Source: Pseudomonadota bacterium (GTDB lineage Bacteria; Pseudomonadota; Alphaproteobacteria; Rhizobiales; Beijerinckiaceae). Taken from it: a DNA stretch of 6,199 nucleotides. Made by a program: the position numbers and the translations under genes. Numbering within the stretch: position 1 is the stretch's first letter; each line of letters begins with the position of its first letter. This document shows positions 1-4,373 of the stretch, one piece after another. The notes below the pieces were generated by a model that worked only from the letters and a program-made list of their open reading frames with translations, searched no databases and had not been told where the DNA came from. Where the stretch lies: positions 1-6,199 of the forward strand of contig JAEWKP010000345.1 in NCBI GenBank assembly GCA_023393655.1, given 5' to 3'.

Positions 1-273
1 CCCCCCGTATACCCCGCGCCCGCCGCTCTGCCGGTTGGTGGCGATGATGTTGCGCTTCTTCTTGTACGCGAGGACGGCATGCGCCGTCGAAACGCCGTAG
101 TGGCTGCGCTGACGTTCCCCCGGATCGATCGACGCATCGTCGAGATGCATCAGCGCTGTCTGGATCATCCGGACGTGCTGGCCGATCGCACCGCGTGTGA
201 CATGGGCCGCGTCCCGGACCCGGCAGGCCTCGAGCTGCGGTTGCCCTGCGAAGATGAATGAGCGCAGATTCAT
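1..273 (-). CDS. Peptidoglycan-binding-like domain protein (partial, 3' end off the left edge)
   Basis: An open frame of 91 codons with no stop runs from an ATG at 273 to the window edge, so only the N-terminus is visible. The start is supported by AAAGGGA at 282-288, eight bases upstream. Residues about 25-73 follow the pattern of PG_binding_1-like domains: a Gly-rich entry (TRGAIGQHV), a helix with LQ-like spacing (MIQTALMHLD), then YGVSTAHAVLAYKKKRNI, matching the family's 'FG..T..AV..FQ' helix. From memory, proteobacterial proteins of this sort continue after KRNII with a conserved IVGKMTIAALD-like end. Here the last visible residues (ATNRQSGGRGVYGG) differ, and that part may lie beyond the edge. 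There is no signal peptide, so a cell-wall role is not shown; the domain may bind another polymer or partner. It lies 31 bases after the metalloprotease-like gene on the same strand, so the two are probably cotranscribed. The frame is convincing; the function is a family-level guess. Confidence 0.72.
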   Translation of the reverse strand, partial: MNLRSFIFAGQPQLEACRVRDAAHVTRGAIGQHVRMIQTALMHLDDASIDPGERQRSHYGVSTAHAVLAYKKKRNIIATNRQSGGRGVYGG

Positions 274-304
274 CGTGCTTGTCCCTTTCGCTCGACAATG
301 GGCG

Positions 305-1219
305 TCACGGCAACAGCGCCGCCGCCATGCGCAATGCCTCGATCTGAAAGCCGTCGAAGCCCATATGGAGCTCGGGCGATCGATATTTCTGCATGATCGT
401 GACGTCGCTTGCGGAACGATCCGTCAGGCAGATCGCGTGGCCGAGCTCGTGGGCCGTGACCATCCAGGGGTTCCCCCAGTCGATGAAGGAAAAATTGCGG
501 CCGAGGCCGGTCAGACCCGAGGCGCGCTCCTTTAGTTTAGGGTCTTCGAAATCCCATCCGTAGATCAGATTCTTGAGATGAGCCCGCCCGGCCGCGGCGA
601 TATGTTCCTGGATCGTGAAGGTCTCGTTCGAGTTCGCCAGGATCGGCGATCCGAGATTGTCTTCCCTGAAGACGAGGCGATGAATGGGGCCGACGCGCAC
701 GAGCCGGATATTGGCTTGCCTGCGATATTCTTGTTCGACCTCTCCCAGCAGGCCGTGTAGTTCCGGCTCGGAATAGGGCAGCTTCCGCACGGCGTCGCGT
801 AAGATGACATTGGCTGCATAATGCACGGTCAAGGATCGCCCGGCCGCGACGCAAAGAATGGGATGGCCCGGCTCACCGGGCGTGCTCATCACCAAGGCCC
901 GTCTCGTTTCGGCGCTGGCATGAAATTCGAAACTGGCGCCCGATGTCGGCGGCAGCGTGAAGACCTCGAATGGCGAATTTACCGCCCTGCGGGCATTGGT
1001 GATGATCTCGATCCCACCGGGGTTGCCGGCCGGGCCAATGACGCTGAGCGTCCATTCTCGATCGTCCGTCTGGACCGATACGGTCCTGCTCTGCCCGATC
1101 GGCACGAACTGGTAGGCGCTGTCGAGAAGCACTCCCTCCGGAAAATAGGAGAAGCCGTTCGCCGGTCCGGTCCATCGCCCGCTGAAAGAACAGTCCTCGG
1201 AAACAAACGGGCTGGGCAT
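305..1219 (-). CDS. Putative metzincin-like zinc metalloprotease (304 aa)
   Basis: The C-terminal part holds the zinc-protease signature HELGHAICLTD at residues 257-267: His257 and His261 as ligands, Glu258 as catalytic base, and Asp267 where snapalysin-type enzymes (HExxHxxGxxD) have their third ligand. The usual Gly of that motif is Cys264. Nine residues later, TIMQKY (275-280) resembles the metzincin Met-turn, with Met276. A strand-like segment (NFSFIDWGNP, 242-251) precedes the active-site helix, as in metzincins. Residues about 30-140 are rich in alternating hydrophobic strands and look like a beta-sandwich; residues 150-215 look helical. I see no signal peptide or membrane helix, so export would need another route. 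The ATG has a strong GGAGG (1228-1232) eight bases upstream. It is the first gene of a probable two-gene unit with the peptidoglycan-binding-like gene downstream. The protease fold call is fairly firm; substrate and biological role are unknown to me. Confidence 0.78.
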   Translation of the reverse strand: MPSPFVSEDCSFSGRWTGPANGFSYFPEGVLLDSAYQFVPIGQSRTVSVQTDDREWTLSVIGPAGNPGGIEIITNARRAVNSPFEVFTLPPTSGASFEFHASAETRRALVMSTPGEPGHPILCVAAGRSLTVHYAANVILRDAVRKLPYSEPELHGLLGEVEQEYRRQANIRLVRVGPIHRLVFREDNLGSPILANSNETFTIQEHIAAAGRAHLKNLIYGWDFEDPKLKERASGLTGLGRNFSFIDWGNPWMVTAHELGHAICLTDRSASDVTIMQKYRSPELHMGFDGFQIEALRMAAALLP

Positions 1220-1389
1220 TTCAACAACCTCCGCACAGCGGAACCTGTCAGCGCCACGGCTCCATGCCGTCCGTCATTCGAACGAGACGCGCCCTGTTCC
1301 GCAGCGAAGGTCGGGATTGCGCTGGCCGGGCTTGTTCGCCGCCGGCGCATCTGGTCCTCTGCCGGCATCTCAGGGGAAGGATCACCACC
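1220..1389. promoter_or_regulatory. Divergent intergenic control region (metalloprotease / aldo-keto reductase)
   Basis: This 170-base gap separates two outward-facing genes and must hold promoters for both, unless transcripts enter from elsewhere. It contains the ribosome-binding sites GGAGG (minus strand, 1228-1232) and AGGGGAAGG (plus strand, 1372-1380). I could not identify convincing -35/-10 pairs on either strand, nor an operator-like inverted repeat. An in-frame ATG at 1264 would extend the reductase by 42 residues into this region, but it has no ribosome-binding site and the extension does not match the family. Confidence 0.45.
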
Positions 1390-2328
1390 ATGCAATTCCG
1401 CAATCTCGGCCGCTCGGGCCTGCGCGTCTCGCTCGTCGGGCTGGGCTGCAACAATTTCGGCGGCCGTATCGATCTCGACGCGACACGCAAGGTCGTCGAT
1501 GCCGCGATCGAGCATGGCATCACCCTGTTCGACACCGCCGACATCTATGGCGAGCGCGGCGGCTCCGAGACGGCTTTGGGCGAGGTGCTCGGCGCGCGCC
1601 GCAAGCAGATCGTGCTCGCCAGCAAGTTCGGCATGGACATGGATGCCGAGGGCGTGAAGAAGGGCGGCTCGCGTCGCTACATCATGAATGCCGTCGAGGA
1701 TTCGCTGCGGCGCCTCAAGACCGACTGGCTCGATCTCTATCAGCTCCATCGGCCCGATCCGCTGACCCCGATCGAGGAGACGCTGCGCGCCATGGACGAC
1801 CTCGTCCGTCAGGGCAAGGTTCGCTATATCGGCTGCTCCAACGTCGTCGCCTGGCAGGTCGCCGATGCGCACTGGACGGCGCGCGATCTCGGCATTCCCG
1901 GCTTCACCTCGGCACAGGACGAATACAGCCTGCTGAAGCGCGGCGCCGAGAAGGACCTGATCCCGGCCATCGCGCATTACGGCATGGGCCTGCTGCCCTA
2001 TTTCCCGCTCGCCAACGGCGCCCTCACCGGCAAGTACAAGCGCGGCGCGGCGATGCCGGAAGGTGCGCGCCTGACCAAGCTGCCGCAGCGCGCCGACGAG
2101 ATCTTCAGCGAAGATAATTGGCGCCGCATCGAGGGCCTGACCGCCTTCGCCGAGCAGCGCGGCCATACCCTTGTCGAGCTGGCCTTCTCCTGGCTGGCGG
2201 CGCAGCCCGTGGTATCCAGCGTCATCGCCGGCGCGACGAAGCCGGAGCAGGTCGCGGCCAACGTCAAGGCAGCCGACTGGGCGCTGAACGCCGAAGACCT
2301 CGCCGAGATCGACAAAATCACGGCCTGA
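1390..2328 (+). CDS. Aldo/keto reductase, NADP-dependent oxidoreductase (312 aa)
   Basis: A soluble (beta/alpha)8-barrel oxidoreductase of the aldo/keto reductase superfamily, expected to reduce aldehydes or ketones with NADPH in the cytoplasm. The N-terminus MQFRNLGRSGLRVS is typical of the family. The four catalytic residues are all present: Asp48 and Tyr53 in FDTADIYG, Lys79 in LASKFG, and His120 in YQLHRPD. GCSN (148-151) and the C-terminal GATKPEQV (281-288), which binds the 2'-phosphate end of NADPH, are also intact. Length fits the bacterial YajO/Tas-like and potassium-channel beta-subunit-like group. The start at 1390 is chosen because AGGGGAAGG ends nine bases before it and the protein begins where the family does. 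The natural substrate cannot be read from sequence. The DUF2254 gene follows on the same strand after 60 bases and may be cotranscribed. Confidence 0.93.
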   Translation: MQFRNLGRSGLRVSLVGLGCNNFGGRIDLDATRKVVDAAIEHGITLFDTADIYGERGGSETALGEVLGARRKQIVLASKFGMDMDAEGVKKGGSRRYIMNAVEDSLRRLKTDWLDLYQLHRPDPLTPIEETLRAMDDLVRQGKVRYIGCSNVVAWQVADAHWTARDLGIPGFTSAQDEYSLLKRGAEKDLIPAIAHYGMGLLPYFPLANGALTGKYKRGAAMPEGARLTKLPQRADEIFSEDNWRRIEGLTAFAEQRGHTLVELAFSWLAAQPVVSSVIAGATKPEQVAANVKAADWALNAEDLAEIDKITA

Positions 2329-2344
2329 GCGATTGCGGAACCGC

Positions 2345-2376
2345 CTCGGCACCGGTCATGTTGTAGCGGTGTCGAG
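2345..2376 (+). promoter_or_regulatory. Hairpin running into the ribosome-binding site of the DUF2254 gene
   Basis: CTCGGCACCG (2345-2354) pairs with CGGTGTCGAG (2367-2376) as a 10-bp stem with one G-U pair, around a 12-base loop. It lies in the 60-base gap between the reductase stop and the next start. The 3' arm ends in GAG, which is also the beginning of the GAGGGGG ribosome-binding site (2374-2380), so the folded stem would partly cover it. What follows is G- and A-rich, with no T run, so it does not look like an intrinsic terminator. The pairing is seen directly; a role in limiting translation or stabilising an mRNA end is inference. Confidence 0.45.
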
Positions 2377-2391
2377 GGGGAAAAGGCGTTG
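2374..2391 (+). promoter_or_regulatory. Ribosome-binding site and TTG start of the DUF2254 gene
   Basis: GAGGGGG at 2374-2380 sits eight bases before a TTG at 2389, which decides the start; I see no ATG or GTG nearby that would give a sensible N-terminus. A second purine run, AAAAGG (2381-2386), is too close to the TTG to be the main site. Confidence 0.6.
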
Positions 2392-3609
2392 ACGCGGCTA
2401 CGTTGGGTCCTGAGGCAGCTCTCGGAGCGGCTCTGGGTGCGGGCGACATTGTTCGCGCTGCTCGGCGTCGCCAGCGCGCTCGCATCGATTGTCGCCGCAC
2501 CGCTGGTGCCCGAAGGCGTATCGGCCAAGATCGGCGCGGATGCGGTCGACAAGGTGCTCGGCATCCTCGCATCCTCGATGCTCACGGTGGCGATCTTCTC
2601 GCTGTCGACGATGGTGTCCGCCTATGGCGCGGCGGCGAGTTCGGCGACGCCGCGCGCGCCCTATCTCCTGCAGGCCGATACCGGTGCGCAGAACGCGCTG
2701 GCCACCTTCATCGGGGCGTTCCTGTTCAGCCTGGCCGGCATCATCGCGCTGAGCACCGGTCTCTACGGTTCGAGCGGGCGGCTGCTGCTCTTTCTCGTGA
2801 CCTTGCTGGTCGTCGCCGTGGTGGTGACGACCTTCGTCGGCTGGATCGATGCGTTGTCGCGGCTCGGCCGGATGAACGAGACGATCGACCGTGTCGCTGG
2901 CGCCGCGGCCGCGGCTCTGGACGACTACGCCGCTTCGCAGACCATGGGTGCGCAGCCCGTCCGCACGCCGCCGGCCGGCGCTCGCGAGATCACAGCCGAT
3001 CGGACCGGCTATCTCCAGCATGTCGACATCGCGGCCCTGGCGCGGCTTTGTGAAGATGGCGGCGAGATCGATGTGGCCCGCATTTCCGGCGCCTTCGTCG
3101 GCATTGGCGAGACACTCGCCTACGCGACGCGTTTCGACGAGGAACAAGATGCGGATATCCGGGACGCCTTCATTCTCGGTGACCGCCGGTCTTTCAGCCA
3201 GGACCCCCGCTTCGGGCTGATCGTTCTGTCCGAGATCGCCTCGCGGGCGCTGTCTCCCGCTGTCAACGATCCCGGCACTGCGATCGACGTGCTCGCTGCG
3301 CTGGCCCGGTTGCTGACGCGACCGGCGCCGGAGGACGTGCCGGAGCCGGTGGCCAATGTTTATGTGCCGATGCTCGCCCCGCACTCGCTGCTCGAGGACT
3401 GCATCGTGCCGATCGCGCGCGACGGAGCGGCGATGATCGAGGTCGCCCTGCGCCTGCAGCGCACGCTGGCGACGATTGCGACCAACCCGCGCTTCGCCGA
3501 AGCGGCGCGCGATCTCGCCGGCGACAGTCGGGAGCGCGCGCTCGCGGCCCTGCCCCACGAGATCGACCGGCAGAGGCTGCTAGCGGCCACCGCCGGACGC
3601 GAGACTTGA
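2389..3609 (+). CDS. DUF2254 family predicted inner-membrane protein (406 aa)
   Basis: The protein has four hydrophobic segments, at about residues 19-40, 57-81, 103-124 and 131-153, followed by a long soluble C-terminal part. This is the architecture of the DUF2254 predicted membrane proteins. Other family-like features are the second helix (SSMLTVAIFSLSTMVSAYG), the GYLQHVDIAALARL segment near 207-220, and the best conserved stretch, FGLIVLSEIASRALSPAVND (275-294), ending in DPGTAID. No enzyme motif is visible, and to my knowledge the family has no established function. It begins at TTG behind GAGGGGG. It probably shares a transcript with the aldo/keto reductase upstream. Its stop lies four bases from the stop of the converging nitroreductase-like gene, leaving no room for a separate terminator. 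Family assignment is confident; role unknown. Confidence 0.88.
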   Translation: MTRLRWVLRQLSERLWVRATLFALLGVASALASIVAAPLVPEGVSAKIGADAVDKVLGILASSMLTVAIFSLSTMVSAYGAAASSATPRAPYLLQADTGAQNALATFIGAFLFSLAGIIALSTGLYGSSGRLLLFLVTLLVVAVVVTTFVGWIDALSRLGRMNETIDRVAGAAAAALDDYAASQTMGAQPVRTPPAGAREITADRTGYLQHVDIAALARLCEDGGEIDVARISGAFVGIGETLAYATRFDEEQDADIRDAFILGDRRSFSQDPRFGLIVLSEIASRALSPAVNDPGTAIDVLAALARLLTRPAPEDVPEPVANVYVPMLAPHSLLEDCIVPIARDGAAMIEVALRLQRTLATIATNPRFAEAARDLAGDSRERALAALPHEIDRQRLLAATAGRET

Positions 3610-3613
3610 GAGG

Positions 3614-4279
3614 TCACAGGAAGGTCGCGATCTCCTCCAGCGGCTTCTTGCCGATGGCGGGGACGCGGCAATCCTCTTTGGGGTAGCCGACGACGAGCAG
3701 GATCAGCGCCTTCTCGTTGTCGGGCCGTCCGCAGATCGCGTTGAGGAAGTTCATCGGTGCCGGCGTATGCGTCAGCGTCGCGAGGCCCGCATCGTGCAGC
3801 GCCGCGATCAGGAAACCTGTGGCGATGCCCACCGACTCAGGCACGTAATAGTGCTTGATCTTGTTGCCCTCGGCATCCACGCCCCAGCGCTGGGCGAAAA
3901 TCGCGATCAGCCAGGGCGCAGTCTCCAGGAACGGCTTCTGGTCGTCCGTGCCGAGATGGGCGAGCGCGTCGAGCCATTCCTCGCCGGCGCGGCCGGCATA
4001 GAAGGCGCGCTCCTCCTCTTCCGCGCCCTCGCGGATCAGCGTCTTGCGGCCGGGGTCGGAAATGCAGACGAAGCTCCAGGGCTGCTGGTTGGCTCCGGAC
4101 GGCGCGGTGCCGGCGACGCGCACCGCCGTTTCGATCAGGTCCCGCGGCACCGGCCTGTCGGAGAAGTCACGCACGGTTCGGCGCTTGCGCATGCGGGCGA
4201 GGAAGGCATCGGCACGGCCCTGCATCTCGGCTTCCGGAACGCCTTCGAAGACGAGGGGCATGGTGACATACGGGCTCAC
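3614..4279 (-). CDS. Nitroreductase-fold flavoprotein, iodotyrosine deiodinase-like (221 aa)
   Basis: An FMN-dependent protein of the nitroreductase superfamily. The RRTVRDFS motif (33-40) and APSGANQQPWSFV (59-71) form the FMN phosphate and ring contacts. YYVPESVGIATGFLIAALH (144-162), the THTP segment (170-173) and LLVVGYP (194-200) complete the fold. The closest match I recall is the iodotyrosine deiodinase subgroup, which reductively removes halogen from tyrosine. Its three lid residues that grip the amino-acid part of the substrate appear conserved in place: Glu90 and Tyr94 (EERAFY) and Lys115 (QKPFLETAP). The GTG start at 4279 is chosen because AGGAG (4289-4293) lies nine bases upstream and gives the normal size of about 220 aa. 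An open frame continues to an ATG at 4450, but that would overlap polA and add 57 unfamily-like residues. A plain nitro- or quinone reductase remains possible. It is divergent from polA and converges on the DUF2254 gene. Confidence 0.88.
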   Translation of the reverse strand: MSPYVTMPLVFEGVPEAEMQGRADAFLARMRKRRTVRDFSDRPVPRDLIETAVRVAGTAPSGANQQPWSFVCISDPGRKTLIREGAEEEERAFYAGRAGEEWLDALAHLGTDDQKPFLETAPWLIAIFAQRWGVDAEGNKIKHYYVPESVGIATGFLIAALHDAGLATLTHTPAPMNFLNAICGRPDNEKALILLVVGYPKEDCRVPAIGKKPLEEIATFL

Positions 4280-4293
4280 GGCGTTTCGCTCCT
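4277..4293 (-). promoter_or_regulatory. Ribosome-binding site and GTG start of the nitroreductase-like gene
   Basis: On the minus strand AGGAG (4289-4293) is followed after nine bases by GTG (4277-4279). The in-frame ATGs upstream (4300, 4375, 4450) and downstream (4261) lack such a site, so the GTG is preferred. Confidence 0.65.
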
Positions 4294-4373
4294 GACGCAT
4301 TTTGGCCAGCTTGCTGCGAATTGCAGGCTCGGCGCAATGGACCGCTTGCGCCCGCCCGCTTATGGTCCGCGCC
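4280..4373. promoter_or_regulatory. Divergent intergenic region between the nitroreductase-like gene and polA
   Basis: These 94 bases separate two outward-facing starts and should hold both promoters. I find no confident -35/-10 pair. The plus-strand side just before polA has no purine-rich ribosome-binding site, so polA may be translated from a weak site or from a short or leaderless mRNA. This is inference from absence. Confidence 0.4.

Noticed and set aside
1264..1389. N-terminal extension of the aldo/keto reductase from an ATG at 1264
   Set aside because: There is no ribosome-binding site at 1264, the 42 added residues do not fit the family, and 1390 has a good site and a family-like N-terminus.
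821..1657. Plus-strand open frame of 278 codons spanning the divergent region
   Set aside because: It runs antisense to the metalloprotease and then out of frame through the reductase; the translation is low-complexity.
979..2352. Long minus-strand open frame of 457 codons across the aldo/keto reductase
   Set aside because: It is antisense to a gene with intact catalytic residues, its translation is low-complexity and Arg/Ala/Asp-rich, it overlaps the metalloprotease start, and it has no ribosome-binding site. This is common in high-GC DNA.
2398..3558. Minus-strand open frame of 386 codons opposite the DUF2254 gene
   Set aside because: Translation is rich in Arg, Gln, Asp and His with no recognisable domain; it mirrors a well supported membrane protein gene.
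3590..3640. Possible bidirectional terminator between the converging DUF2254 and nitroreductase-like genes
   Set aside because: Only a weak 5-bp CGCGA/TCGCG pairing with a long loop is present, and there is no T run on either strand.
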